NCBI GenBank assembly: GCA_963702555.1
Contig: CAVPCW010000014.1
Coordinates: 124,001-188,000, forward strand
Direction of reading: 5' to 3'
Origin: CAMFLJ01 sp963702555
Lineage (GTDB): Bacteria; Actinomycetota; Acidimicrobiia; Acidimicrobiales; Acidimicrobilacustridaceae
DNA: 64,000 nucleotides
Both the position numbers and the translations under genes were made by a program. A model generated the notes under the pieces. It was not told the origin of the DNA. It searched no databases and saw only the letters and a list, made by a program, of their open reading frames with translations. Positions 9,101 through 18,699 of the stretch are shown here, in pieces (position 1 is the stretch's first letter; the number at the start of each line of letters is the position of its first letter).

Positions 9101-9836
9101 CCCGCCCTTCGCACCCACGGCCCGATTCGCGGCACCGGGCCAGCAGGCCGCCACGCCGTGGCAGGCGGCCACCGTGGTGTCGGTCCGTCCCGAGACCCCC
9201 ACCGCCCGCACCATCCGGCTGGCGCTGGCGTCCCCCGTTCCGCACCTGCCCGGCCAGCACTACGTCGTGCGGCTCACGGCCGAGGACGGCTACACGGCGT
9301 CGCGCTCGTACTCCGTGGCCTCGGCCCCGGACGACAGCGGCGAGATCGAGCTCACGGTCGAGCTCCTGCCCGACGGCGAGGTCTCGCCCTTCCTGCACGA
9401 GGTGCTCGAGCCGGGCGACGTCCTCGAGGTGCGGGGCCCGCTCGGACGCTGGTTCACGTGGGACGGCTCCTCACCGGCGCTGCTCGTCGCTGGTGGCTCC
9501 GGGGTGGTTCCCCTGATGGCCATGCTCCGCACCGCCCGGGCGGCCGGTCGGGAGGGGCTCGTCCGCCTCGTCGTGTCCGTCCGCTCCCCCGACGACCTCT
9601 ACTACGCCCCGGAGATGACCGGTCCCGAGGTCACGGTGGTCCACACCCGCACGGCCGCTCCGGGCGATGCCCGCCCCGCCGGGCGCCTCACCGCCGACGA
9701 CCTCGGGCCCGTGGCGGCCGGCACCACGGTGTACCTGTGCGGGTCCGGCGGGTTCGTCGAGCACGCCTCGGCCCTGCTGCTCGACCTCGGCGTCGAAGCG
9801 GCCGATGTGCGGGTCGAGCGCTTCGGCCCCAGCTGA
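9093..9836 (+). CDS. Ferredoxin-reductase-type FAD/NAD(P)H oxidoreductase
   Basis: A 247-residue flavin reductase with an FAD domain (RSYSVAS, the RxYS motif) and an NAD(P) domain (LVAGGSGVVPLMAML, YLCGSGGFVE). There is no 2Fe-2S domain, so electrons must go to a separate acceptor. It overlaps the molybdoenzyme gene by 8 bp, which makes a two-component NAD(P)H-flavin-molybdenum system likely. It ends 1 bp from the convergent DUF4239-like gene. Confidence 0.9.
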   Translation: MTDPPFAPTARFAAPGQQAATPWQAATVVSVRPETPTARTIRLALASPVPHLPGQHYVVRLTAEDGYTASRSYSVASAPDDSGEIELTVELLPDGEVSPFLHEVLEPGDVLEVRGPLGRWFTWDGSSPALLVAGGSGVVPLMAMLRTARAAGREGLVRLVVSVRSPDDLYYAPEMTGPEVTVVHTRTAAPGDARPAGRLTADDLGPVAAGTTVYLCGSGGFVEHASALLLDLGVEAADVRVERFGPS

Positions 9837-9837
9837 C

Positions 9838-10659
9838 TCAGGTCGGGTTGCCCTCGGCGTCGCAGAGCTCGGGGATGTCGAGGCGCAGCTCCTCCGTGAG
9901 CTGGTCCATCTGGCGCAGGGTCTGCTCCATGGCGGTGGGCTTCAGGCTGCCGGCCCCCGGCTTGTAGGGCTGGTCGAGGAAGAGCACGAGCAGCAGACCG
10001 GCCACCAGGCTGGCGGTGACGGTGGCGACGAGCACCGACTGGACCCCCGCCCCCTCGCCGCTGTCGGCGAAGAGGAAGACGAAGATCCAGACGATGCCGC
10101 CGCTGATGATCAGGACGAACCACAGCGGAGCGGGGATGACGCCGTTCTCGCCGAGGGCCCGCTCCTCACGGGCCTGCTCACGCTCGGACCGCTGGTCGAG
10201 CCACTTGGCGTACGCGGCCTCCTCGTCGGCGTTGGTGGTGCGGACCCCCTCTATCGTCACGAAGAGGTCCGTGTCCCACTCGTTGAGGCCGAGGACGTCA
10301 CCTCGGGCCATGGCCGGCCACTCCTGGCTCACCACCGACCGGGCGTAGCAGCGCAGCTGCGACGAGAGCGAGGGCCCCACCGCGGCCGGGAGCAGTTGCG
10401 CCGTCTCGAACTGCTGCATCGTGACCTGCGCCTCGAGCTCGGCGCTGGAGCTGGAGCGGTCGTAGCTGCCGAAGGCGAAGAACACCACGAAGGCGAAGAG
10501 CACCACGAACGAGGTGGCGAGGAGGGTGAACACGCCGACGGCGCGTCCGGTGTCGCCGAAGTGCCCTCCGTGGGGCGCCCACCGCCGGACGAGCAGCAGA
10601 GCCCCGACCGCGGCGGCGCTGGCGCCGAGGACGATCAGGGTGCTGAGCAGCAGGTTCAC
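9838..10659 (-). CDS. DUF4239-like (bestrophin-like) membrane protein
   Basis: A 273-residue membrane protein with two N-terminal transmembrane helices, a soluble, largely helical middle (containing EEAAYAKWLDQRSEREQ), two more helices (WFVLIISGGIVWIFVFLFA and VLVATVTASLVAGLLLVLFL) and a hydrophilic tail. The layout fits DUF4239, a bestrophin-like channel family of uncertain role. GTG at 10659 is chosen because the first helix follows directly. It lies downstream of the membrane-protein gene at 10718 on the same strand, 58 bp away. Confidence 0.75.
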   Translation of the reverse strand: MNLLLSTLIVLGASAAAVGALLLVRRWAPHGGHFGDTGRAVGVFTLLATSFVVLFAFVVFFAFGSYDRSSSSAELEAQVTMQQFETAQLLPAAVGPSLSSQLRCYARSVVSQEWPAMARGDVLGLNEWDTDLFVTIEGVRTTNADEEAAYAKWLDQRSEREQAREERALGENGVIPAPLWFVLIISGGIVWIFVFLFADSGEGAGVQSVLVATVTASLVAGLLLVLFLDQPYKPGAGSLKPTAMEQTLRQMDQLTEELRLDIPELCDAEGNPT

Positions 10660-10717
10660 GACGGCACCTCGGCGTGGGTGGGTGAGGCGAGGTCGCCGCT
10701 GAGGGCGCGGCGCTCCC

Positions 10718-12034
10718 TCAGGAGAGGAGCTTGGCCTTCGCCGACGCGAACTCGGCGTCGTCGAGCTTCCCGTTGTCGTGGAGCTGGGCCAGGCGCTCGA
10801 GCTGGCTGGCCTGGTCGTCGGCCGAGCCGCCCTTGTCGTGGCCACCACCGATGCCCTTGACCGACGAGGTCACCGAGCCCCAGGCCGACGACAGCTTGTC
10901 GCGGGCGCCGCCGAGGGTCTCGCCGAGCTCGGCGTCGGGGAACTCGACGAGCGTGCGCCGGCGGAGGGCCCAGATGCCGAGGCCCAGCACCACGGCGAGG
11001 CCGAGCGCCGAGGGCCACGTCTGCAGGGCCGGGAACGGAGCCCAGAGCAGGAGCACGATGTAGATGCCGCCGACCACCGCGGCGACCGCCTCCCAGCGGA
11101 GGTTCAGCACCGGGGCGAGGGTGCGCCGCAGCCACACCGCCAACCGGGTCGGGCCGGCGACGATGCAGCCGAGCACGATCACGAGACCCCACGTGAAGAT
11201 CGTCCACGCCAGCGTGGTGAGCAGGGCACTGCCGATGGCGTAGGCGGCCTTGACCGCGGGCTCGAGCGTCGGGTCACTCAGCATCGAGAGCACGTAGTTG
11301 CCAGTGAGCCGTCGGGTGACGCCGATGAACAGCCCCACCGCCACCACGGTCCAGCCCACGTTGCGGAACGTGCGCCGCCGGGCACCCTTGGCCAGGTAGA
11401 CGGCCAGCCCGTAGAGGGCGACCACGAGCACGAAGAGCAGGATGCTCATCCACTTGAGCGCCTTCACCGCGGTCTGCGCGGCCTTCAGCTGGTCGGACTT
11501 GGCCAGCACGATGTTGCCGGCGTCGGCGGGGATCTTGTCGAGCAGCGCGGACGGGAGGCCGAGGTCCTCACCGAGGGCCGTGACCAGCTTGCCGAGCTCG
11601 AGGGTGACGGTGCCACCGGTGGTCGAGAGGTAGTCGGCCTTGTCCTCCAGGATGGCCACGAGCTTCTCGTGGGCGACCCGGTTGGCGTTGCTCCAGAGCT
11701 TCTGGAAGCGGGGGGTGTCGATCAGCTTCTCGACGGCGACCGTGGCCGGCTCCCGCAGGGCGGCCGACAGCGGCCCGGCCAGGCCCGAGAGGTCGTCGGG
11801 GAGCTTCTCGGCGAAGAACTCCTGCACGTCGACGTTGGCGTAGAGCTGATCGACGATGAAGGTGGACAGGGCGGCCTGGATGGCGGGGTCCTGCAGCACC
11901 TCGTCGGCGGCCTTCACCCAGTTGTCGGTGTCGAGGGCCTGGCGCTTCACCCACACCGACGCGGTCGTGGTGAAGAGCAGCAGGGCCGCCACCACCATGA
12001 CCGCCCACACACCGATCGCACGCTTCTTGGTCAT
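10718..12034 (-). CDS. Multi-pass membrane protein with C-terminal SHOCT domain
   Basis: A 438-residue protein. An N-terminal anchor is followed by a long, largely helical region (residues ~30-190) predicted to face outside, then about four transmembrane helices and a cytoplasmic tail. The tail ends in QLERLAQLHDNGKLDDAEF, the SHOCT (short C-terminal) domain that often mediates oligomerisation. The ATG at 12034 has a GGTGGAG ribosome site; a GTG three codons upstream is the alternative. Function not known; an envelope-stress or transport accessory role is only speculation. Confidence 0.8.
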   Translation of the reverse strand: MTKKRAIGVWAVMVVAALLLFTTTASVWVKRQALDTDNWVKAADEVLQDPAIQAALSTFIVDQLYANVDVQEFFAEKLPDDLSGLAGPLSAALREPATVAVEKLIDTPRFQKLWSNANRVAHEKLVAILEDKADYLSTTGGTVTLELGKLVTALGEDLGLPSALLDKIPADAGNIVLAKSDQLKAAQTAVKALKWMSILLFVLVVALYGLAVYLAKGARRRTFRNVGWTVVAVGLFIGVTRRLTGNYVLSMLSDPTLEPAVKAAYAIGSALLTTLAWTIFTWGLVIVLGCIVAGPTRLAVWLRRTLAPVLNLRWEAVAAVVGGIYIVLLLWAPFPALQTWPSALGLAVVLGLGIWALRRRTLVEFPDAELGETLGGARDKLSSAWGSVTSSVKGIGGGHDKGGSADDQASQLERLAQLHDNGKLDDAEFASAKAKLLS

Positions 12035-12146
12035 CCGCTCCACCTGACTCGATCCATCGTGACGTCAGTCTTGTCTGTCACACCCGTCGCGGTGACGGAT
12101 CCCCCAGATGGGGTGAGCAGAGCGGCCGACGGCTCCACCAGGCAGG

Positions 12147-13227
12147 ATGGCCGCCATGACCCTCCGCGTGATCCAGTTCTCCACCGGCAACGTCGGCGTC
12201 CACTCCCTCCGAGCGATCATCGAGAACCCCACCCTCGAGCTCGTGGGCGTGCACGCCGCCAGCCCGTCGAAGGTGGGTCAGCGACGCCGCCGAGCTGTGC
12301 GGGCTCGACGCCCCCACCGGCGTCATCGCCACCAACGACCTCGACGCGCTGGTGGCCCTCGGCGCGGACTGCGTCGTCTACACGGCCCTCGGCGAGGAGC
12401 GGCCGCACGAGGCCCTCGCCGAGCTCGTCGCGTTCCTCGAGGCCGGCACCAACGTGGTGTCCACCTCACTGGTGTGGCTGGTCTATCCGCCGGCCGCCGA
12501 CGCCTGGCTCCGCGAGCCGTTGGAGGCCGCCTGCCGCCGAGGCGGCACGACGATGTACGTCAACGGGATCGACCCGGGCTTCTCGGGCGACATGCTGCCG
12601 TTCGCAGCCCTGAGCCTCTCGACCCGGGCCGACCGCATCCACGTCCAGGAGATCTGCGACTACGGCAGCTACGACGACGCCGAGTTCACCGGCGCGAGCT
12701 TCGGCTTCGGCGTCTCCCCCGACGAGCTGCCGATGCTCTTCATCCCCGGCGTGCTCACCAGCGTGTTCGGCGGAGCGGTGCAGATGTTGGCCGACGAGCT
12801 CGACATCGAGCTCGACGAGGTCCGCGACTGGTCCGAGGTCTGGACCGCGGTGGAGCCCATCGACTGCACGATGATGCACGTCGAGCCCGGAAAGGTGGCC
12901 GCCGTCCGCTTCGCCGTGGAGGGTGTGGTCGACGGCGAGGCCGTGATCATCGTCGAGCACGTGAACCGGCTCACCGCCGCAGCGGCCCCCGACTGGCCCT
13001 ACCCGCCGGAGGGGAAGCCGGGAGTGCACCGCGTCGTCGTCAGCGGCCACCCGGGCATCGAGATCAACACCCACGTGGGGCTCGGGCTGATGGACCACAA
13101 CATCGCCGGTGTCATCGCCACCGGCGCCAAGGTGGTCAACGCCATCCCCTCGGTGTGCGCCGCCGAGCCGGGCCTGGTGTCGCTGCGCGACCTGCCGATC
13201 TCACAGGTCGCCGGGCTGATGCCCTGA
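12147..13227 (+). CDS. DapB-like NAD(P)H-dependent dehydrogenase, frameshifted at ~12279
   Basis: A dihydrodipicolinate-reductase/diaminopentanoate-dehydrogenase-like protein of about 359 residues. The N-terminal Rossmann strand (RVIQFSTGNVG) reads in one frame to SPSKVG, then one extra C (12279) shifts the frame. The rest (SDAAELCGLDAPTG ... NGIDPGFSGD ... GLMDHNIAGVIATGAKVVNAI) continues unbroken. The family is common in actinobacterial lipid and steroid catabolic clusters. An ATG at 12156 is an equally likely start. The break probably reflects a sequence error, because codon use and domain sequence continue normally after it. Confidence 0.85.
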
Positions 13228-13258
13228 CGCCCCCGGGCGAGCGCGGCGGGTCGCAGGC

Positions 13259-14371
13259 CTACGAGGCGAAGATCGACGGGTCGGCGTCGAGGCCGCGCGC
13301 CGCGAGCGCGGCGACGACCTCGAGGTCCTCGAGCGACGCCTCGGCCCGAGCCAGGAAGGCGTCGGCGAACACGGCCCGTTCCGGGGTGCGGGAGGGCTCG
13401 AAGGTGACCACCTGGCACGACGCCGGCACGTTGTAGGCGGCCTGGATGCGGTGCATCGCCCAGGCATCGCTCACGGCGATCTCGGGCCCGCCGGCGGCCG
13501 CGAGCGCCTCGACGTAGAGGTGGAGCAGATCGACCTGGTTGGCCCGCCGCTCCTCGATGTCCATGGCCATGGTGAGGAGATAGCTGGCGTCTCGCATGCA
13601 CGAACCGGCGTTGACGATCCCCCAGTCGAGGAACCCGACCCGGCCCTCGTCGAGGAACAGGTTGCCGATGTGGGTGTCGCCGTGGATGACCGTGCGGGGG
13701 CCCTCGTGCCACAGCTCGTGGAGCTCCGCGGTCTGCTCGCAGTAGATCGACGACACGTCGACGAAGGCGTCGCTCATCCTGTCGCGGTGGTTCTCGATGC
13801 CGTAGCGCAGCATGTTCTTGCCCATGTCGCCCCCGGGGCCGCGCACGGGCACCCAGGAGGCCTCCGCCTCACGGACGGCAGGGTCGGCGAACCGGGCGTG
13901 CATCAGCGCCAGCTCCTCGAGCGCGCCGGCCACGCCGTCGACCGGGATGCCCCAGGTGCCGTCGGAGACGAGGCAACCCTTCTCGACCAGGTCCTCCAGG
14001 ACCAGCACGAAGAGGCCGCTCTCGTCGTCCTCCCGGGCCACGTGGGCCTCGGGCACCCGCAGGTCGAGCGACGGGGCCAGCTGGCGGTAGAAACGGGCCT
14101 CCATCGGGCCCATGCGGGTGGCGATGATGGCGTCACGCCGGCCGTCGACCGGTGGCAGCTTGCAGAAGGCGCTCGTCGGCGCCCCGGAGCGGGCGGCGGC
14201 GTCGGGATCCGCGTAGGTCACCCCGATCATGGCGTGCGAGTTGGTCATGTCGTGCCGGGAGCGGACCTCCACGGCTACGACCTCCACACCGGGATGGCGG
14301 TCGGCCAGCGCGGCCGTCAGCCACCCGGCGTCGATGTCCTCGACCGTCGTCGGGTACTCGTGGTCCTGCAT
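13259..14371 (-). CDS. Aminoglycoside-phosphotransferase-like kinase (ecdysteroid-kinase-like)
   Basis: A 370-residue protein-kinase-fold phosphotransferase. The catalytic loop VIHGDTHIGNLF and metal-binding FLDWGIV are intact, and N-lobe features include the Lys in FCKLPPVDG. These APH/EcKL relatives often sit beside catabolic P450s and acyl-CoA dehydrogenases in actinobacteria. The gene starts 5 bp after the P450 stop, forming a two-gene operon, so phosphorylation of a hydroxylated substrate is a reasonable inference. Confidence 0.88.
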   Translation of the reverse strand: MQDHEYPTTVEDIDAGWLTAALADRHPGVEVVAVEVRSRHDMTNSHAMIGVTYADPDAAARSGAPTSAFCKLPPVDGRRDAIIATRMGPMEARFYRQLAPSLDLRVPEAHVAREDDESGLFVLVLEDLVEKGCLVSDGTWGIPVDGVAGALEELALMHARFADPAVREAEASWVPVRGPGGDMGKNMLRYGIENHRDRMSDAFVDVSSIYCEQTAELHELWHEGPRTVIHGDTHIGNLFLDEGRVGFLDWGIVNAGSCMRDASYLLTMAMDIEERRANQVDLLHLYVEALAAAGGPEIAVSDAWAMHRIQAAYNVPASCQVVTFEPSRTPERAVFADAFLARAEASLEDLEVVAALAARGLDADPSIFAS

Positions 14372-14376
14372 GAAGG

Positions 14377-15585
14377 TCAGCCCTCCGGCGTGAACTCGAT
14401 GTGCACCTCGTCGTAGGCGCGGGTGAACGTGGCGCCGAGCACCTTCGGCTCGGTGCCGGGGACGAGGCGCCAGTCGGGGATGCGGCGGAGGAGCTCCTCG
14501 AACATCACCCGGATCTCGATGCGGGCGAGGGACGAACCGAGGCAGAAGTGGGTGCCGAAGCCGAAGGCCACGTGGTGGTTGTGGGCGCGGGTGACGTCGA
14601 AGCGGTCGGGCTCGTCGAAGGACCGTTCGTCGCGGTTGGCCGAGCCGTACATGAGCAGCACCTGGTCGCCCTCGTGGAGCTCCCGGCCCCGGAAGGTGTG
14701 GTCACGGGTGACGGTGCGGCGCATGTTGAGGATGGGGGTGACCCAGCGGATGAACTCCTCGACCGCGGTGTCGCCGAGTACCTCGGGCCGGTCGATCAGG
14801 ATCTGGCGCTGGTCGGGCTGCAGGGCGAGCTCGCGGATGATCGAGCCGATCACCGTGCGGGTGGTCTCGGCGCCGCCGTCGAGCAGCAGGAGGCACTCGC
14901 TGATGATCTCGCCGTCGGTCCAGAGCCGACCGTCGACCTCGGTGGTGGCCCAGAGCGAGATGAGGTCGCCCTGCGGGTCGGCCCGGCGCTGAGCGATGAG
15001 CTCCATGGTGACGGCGGCGAAGTCCATGATCGCCTCGACCATGGCGGGGCTCTGCTCCTGCGGCGCGCCGTCGGGCCGGTTCTGGCCCGACTCGAACATG
15101 GTGACCTCGGACCAGTAGCGCACCTTGGGCCACAGCTCACGCGGGTAGCCCAGCTTGTCGCCGATGACGATGGCGGGCAGCGGCGACGCCAGCGCGCCGA
15201 TCGCCTCACAGGTGCCGGCGGCGGCCACGTCGTCGATCAGCTCGTTGACGATGACCCGCAGGTGGTCCTCGAGCTGCTTCACCGCACGGGGGGTGAACTG
15301 ACGGGCCACCAGCATGCGCTGCTTCTGGTGCTCCGGATCGTCCTTGTTGATCATCGACGTGTCGTCGAGCTGGTCGGTGGCCGGACGAGAGCCCCACAGC
15401 GACGAGTACAGACCCGTCTCCTTCTCGACCTCCACGACGTCCTCGTAGCGGGACACGCCCCAGATGCGGTGGGTCGCGTCCCAGTGGACCGGGTCGTTGT
15501 CGCGCAGCCAGCGGTAGGCGGCGTACGGGTCGACGTAGAACTGCGGGTCGAGCAGGTTGATCGTCGGCGCGTCGGTGGTCGTCAT
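14377..15585 (-). CDS. Cytochrome P450
   Basis: A complete 402-residue soluble P450. The I-helix motif GGAETTR, the ExxR helix (EEFIRW) and the haem loop FGFGTHFCLG with Cys348 are present, and the N-terminus DPQFYVDPYAAYRWLRDNDP is the usual bacterial start. ATG at 15585 follows a GGGGGAG ribosome site. It is related to the partial P450 at the window start (shared PILNMRRTVTRD/PIKNMARTVTRD segment). The monooxygenase at 15744 is divergent across a 158-bp region, so joint regulation is likely. Substrate unknown. Confidence 0.93.
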   Translation of the reverse strand: MTTTDAPTINLLDPQFYVDPYAAYRWLRDNDPVHWDATHRIWGVSRYEDVVEVEKETGLYSSLWGSRPATDQLDDTSMINKDDPEHQKQRMLVARQFTPRAVKQLEDHLRVIVNELIDDVAAAGTCEAIGALASPLPAIVIGDKLGYPRELWPKVRYWSEVTMFESGQNRPDGAPQEQSPAMVEAIMDFAAVTMELIAQRRADPQGDLISLWATTEVDGRLWTDGEIISECLLLLDGGAETTRTVIGSIIRELALQPDQRQILIDRPEVLGDTAVEEFIRWVTPILNMRRTVTRDHTFRGRELHEGDQVLLMYGSANRDERSFDEPDRFDVTRAHNHHVAFGFGTHFCLGSSLARIEIRVMFEELLRRIPDWRLVPGTEPKVLGATFTRAYDEVHIEFTPEG

Positions 15586-15743
15586 CGTTCTCCCCCATGT
15601 CGTGCGTGCACGGCTCGCAGAGTGTCGCGCAGTCCTCGGCCGGGAGCCGCGCCGGAGCACCGGCCGGGACGACGGGACCTCCGACGCTTGCGGCCGGCCC
15701 CTCGGCGCGGTTGGCTGGCACTCCACGAACAGGGGGGACCACC

Positions 15744-17360
15744 GTGGACACCGCCATCGAGCACGAGGTCGACGCCGTCGTCGTCGGGGCCGGCTTCTCC
15801 GGCCTCTACATGCTCCATCGCCTCCGCGGGCTGGGGCTCACCACGCAGGTCTTCGAGGCCGCCGCCGACGTCGGCGGCACCTGGTGGTGGAACCGCTACC
15901 CGGGGGCCCGCTGCGACATCGAGTCGATGGACTACTCGTACTCGTTCGACCCCGAGCTCGAGCAGGAGTGGACCTGGAGCGAGCGCTACGCCACCCAGCC
16001 GGAGATCCTCGCCTACGCCGCCCACGTCGCCGACCGCCTCGATCTCCGCCGCGACATCCGCTTCGAGACGAAGGTGACCCGGGCCGAGTGGGACCACGAC
16101 GCCCAGCGCTGGTCGGTCGAGACCGACCGCGGCGATCGTTTGTCGGCTCGCTACCTGGTGATGGCCGTCGGCTGCCTCTCGGCCGCCAAGCGCCCCGAGA
16201 TCGACGGCATCGACTCCTTCGCCGGCCCCGAGTACCACACGGGCGAATGGCCCCACGAGGGCGTCGACTTCACGGGTCAGCGCGTCGGCGTGATCGGCAC
16301 CGGATCCTCGGGCATCCAGTCGATCCCGCTCATCGCCGAGCAGGCGGCCCACGTCACCGTCTTCCAGCGCACCCCGAACTACGCCATCCCGGCCAAGAAC
16401 GCGCCCCTCGACCCGGCGTTCGTCGCCGACCGCAAGGCCAACTACCGCAGCCACCGCGAGGTTCTGCGACGGGAGACCCACGGCGGCGTGCTGGTACCCC
16501 CGGCCACCGACTCCGCCCTCGCCATCGACCCCGACGAACGGCAGCGCCGCTTCACCGAGCGGTGGGAGTCGGGCACCCTCTTCGGGCTGCTCTCGTCCTA
16601 CACCGACCTCATGATCGACCGTGACGCCAACGCAGTCGCGGCCGAGTTCGTGCACGATCGGATCCGGGAGATCGTCGACGACCCCGCGGTGGCCGAGAAG
16701 CTCGTGCCCACGAGCTACCCCTTCGGCACCAAGCGCGTGTGCCTCGACACGAACTACTACGCCACCTACAACCGCGACAACGTCACCCTGGTCGACCTGC
16801 AGGACACCCCGATCGAGGCGATCGTGCCCGAGGGCGTGCGCACCACCGACCGGGTGCACGAGCTCGACGCCCTCGTGTTCGCCACCGGCTTCGACGCCAT
16901 GACCGGCGCGCTGCTCGCTCCCGACATCGTGGGCGAGGGCGGGGTGCTCCTGCGCGACAAGTGGGCGGCCGGGCCCCGCACCTACCTGGGGCTCGCCACC
17001 GCCGGATTCCCGAACCTGTTCACCATCACCGGGCCGGGCAGCCCGTCGGTCATGACCAACATGCTGGTCTCCATCGAGCAGCACGTGGAGTGGGTCTCGG
17101 ACTGCATCGCCCACATGGAGGCCGAGCACCTCGGCTCGATCGACCCCGACCCCGGGGCGGAGGACGAGTGGGTGGAGCACGTGAGCACGGTCGCCGCCTT
17201 CACCCTCTACCCGGAGGGCAACTCCTGGTACATGGGCGCCAACGTGCCGGGCAAGCCCCGCGTCTTCATGCCCTACATCGGCGGGGTGGGCCCCTACCGC
17301 CAGATCTGCGACGACGTCGTGGCCGACGGCTACCGCGGCTTCACCTTCCGCCCGGCCTGA
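15744..17360 (+). CDS. Flavin-containing monooxygenase, Baeyer-Villiger type
   Basis: A 538-residue FAD- and NADPH-dependent monooxygenase. Rossmann motif GAGFSG is at 15-20, the second dinucleotide motif GTGSSG at 185-190, and the Baeyer-Villiger fingerprint FxGxxxHTxxW at 159-169 (FAGPEYHTGEW). This predicts insertion of oxygen next to a ketone to give an ester or lactone. The GTG start at 15744 is preceded by a GGGGGGA ribosome site. Its divergent neighbour is a P450-kinase operon, consistent with an oxidative degradation pathway for a cyclic ketone or terpenoid/steroid. Confidence 0.93.
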   Translation: MDTAIEHEVDAVVVGAGFSGLYMLHRLRGLGLTTQVFEAAADVGGTWWWNRYPGARCDIESMDYSYSFDPELEQEWTWSERYATQPEILAYAAHVADRLDLRRDIRFETKVTRAEWDHDAQRWSVETDRGDRLSARYLVMAVGCLSAAKRPEIDGIDSFAGPEYHTGEWPHEGVDFTGQRVGVIGTGSSGIQSIPLIAEQAAHVTVFQRTPNYAIPAKNAPLDPAFVADRKANYRSHREVLRRETHGGVLVPPATDSALAIDPDERQRRFTERWESGTLFGLLSSYTDLMIDRDANAVAAEFVHDRIREIVDDPAVAEKLVPTSYPFGTKRVCLDTNYYATYNRDNVTLVDLQDTPIEAIVPEGVRTTDRVHELDALVFATGFDAMTGALLAPDIVGEGGVLLRDKWAAGPRTYLGLATAGFPNLFTITGPGSPSVMTNMLVSIEQHVEWVSDCIAHMEAEHLGSIDPDPGAEDEWVEHVSTVAAFTLYPEGNSWYMGANVPGKPRVFMPYIGGVGPYRQICDDVVADGYRGFTFRPA

Positions 17361-17393
17361 CGCCGGAGCCGGTCGGTCGACCCGGGACGCGAC

Positions 17394-17417
17394 GACGCCC
17401 GGCCGGAGCCGGGCGTC
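17394..17417. terminator. Hairpin between convergent monooxygenase and NlpC/P60 genes
   Basis: GACGCCCGGC (17394-17403) pairs perfectly with GCCGGGCGTC (17408-17417) around a CGGA loop. It lies 33 bp after one stop and 30 bp before the opposite stop. No U-tract is present. Confidence 0.7.
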
Positions 17418-17447
17418 GGATGCAGCGGAGGGGCCGGAGCCCGTCGG

Positions 17448-18647
17448 CTAGTAGTTCAGGCGGCCGTAGCCGGTGGCGGGCTTCCACCAGCCGTCGAGCT
17501 GGGTCACGGCCACGCCGCCGCCGGAGCCGAACGCGTGCACGAGCTGGTTGCCACCCATGTAGATGGCCACGTGCTCGGAGCCGCCGCCACCCCAGAAGAC
17601 GAGGTCGCCGGGCTGGAGCTGGGAGCGGGAGATGCGGGTGGTCATGGCGTACTGGGCGCCGCTGTAGTGCGGCAGGCCCGGGACGCCGGCCTGGGCGTAG
17701 GCCCACGCCACGAGACCGGAGCAGTCGAAGTCGATGGGGCCGGAGGCACCCCAGACGTAGTCGCCCACGCCGACCCGGCTGAGTGCCGCTTGGATGGCGC
17801 CCGAGGCGCCGCGGCCGACGGGCGGCGGGTTCGGGTTGCTCGGCACGACGACCGAGCCGGTGCCGGCCTTGGCGCCGACCCGCGGCGAGGCGGGGGCGGT
17901 GGCCGCAGGAGCGGCGGCGGCCTGACGGGCGGCGGCGGCGTCGGAGGCGGCCTTGGCCTCCTGGGCCCGACGGGCCTGCTCGGCGGCGACGAGGCCCTGG
18001 AGCTCGCCCTGCACCTTGGCGCTGACGGCCTGCTGGTCGGCGACGGCCTTGCGGGCGGCAGACTCGAGCTCGGCCATCTCCGCAGCCTTGGCGTCGACGG
18101 TCTCCTTGGCGGCGTCGAGCCGGGCCTTGTCGTCCTCGGCCTTCTGCTGGGCCGCCGACAGCGAGTCGACGGCGTCGCGCATGTCGACCGTGCGGGTCTC
18201 GAGGTAGGAGCGCTTCTGGAGGCCGGCGTTGGCGTCGCTGGTGAGGAAGGCGTCGAGCTCGGGGCTGTCGTTGCCGTTCTGGTACGCCTCGACGGCGACC
18301 TCGCGCACGTCGTCGCGGCGCTGGTCGAGCTCGGCGTTGGTCTCGTCGAGCAGGACCTGGGCCTCGTTGACCTTCAGCTCGGCCTGCTGGCGCTCGTAGC
18401 GGACGCGCTCGGCCTGGGCGGCGACGTCCATCTGGCGGGACCTGAGGGCGTCGAGCTGGTCGGCGACCTTGGCGGCCTCGGCCTGCTTGTCGGCGATCTG
18501 GTCGGCGCCGGCGGTGGGCACCAGGGCGGTCACGCCCACGACCAGGCCGGCAGCGACGACGAGAGCCGTCGCGCCACGCCGAGTCGTCGCGAACCGCCGT
18601 GTGCTGGGCCCCTGAGAGGTTCCTCGATCACGCTGCAGCCAAGACAT
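17448..18647 (-). CDS. NlpC/P60 peptidoglycan endopeptidase, RipA-like
   Basis: A 399-residue secreted cell-wall hydrolase. A basic start followed by a hydrophobic stretch (ATALVVAAGLVVGVTALVP) ending near AGA forms a signal peptide. Residues ~50-240 are a long coiled coil rich in Ala, Glu, Lys and Gln, as in RipA-type enzymes where it blocks or positions the catalytic domain. A proline-rich linker precedes the NlpC/P60 domain, with catalytic Cys309 in DFDCSGL and His359 in SEHVAIYMG. It cleaves peptide stems during cell separation. It starts 53 bp after the CoA-transferase stop on the same strand. Confidence 0.94.
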   Translation of the reverse strand: MSWLQRDRGTSQGPSTRRFATTRRGATALVVAAGLVVGVTALVPTAGADQIADKQAEAAKVADQLDALRSRQMDVAAQAERVRYERQQAELKVNEAQVLLDETNAELDQRRDDVREVAVEAYQNGNDSPELDAFLTSDANAGLQKRSYLETRTVDMRDAVDSLSAAQQKAEDDKARLDAAKETVDAKAAEMAELESAARKAVADQQAVSAKVQGELQGLVAAEQARRAQEAKAASDAAAARQAAAAPAATAPASPRVGAKAGTGSVVVPSNPNPPPVGRGASGAIQAALSRVGVGDYVWGASGPIDFDCSGLVAWAYAQAGVPGLPHYSGAQYAMTTRISRSQLQPGDLVFWGGGGSEHVAIYMGGNQLVHAFGSGGGVAVTQLDGWWKPATGYGRLNY

Positions 18648-18699
18648 GTTGCGGAATCTTTACAGACCGGTGTCCCCGCCGCAATCACCCCCGGGGCGA

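Noticed and set aside
18648..18699. A c-di-AMP (ydaO) riboswitch before the NlpC/P60 gene, as seen for similar hydrolases
   Set aside because: Only 52 bp separate it from the upstream stop codon and no matching conserved core is visible.
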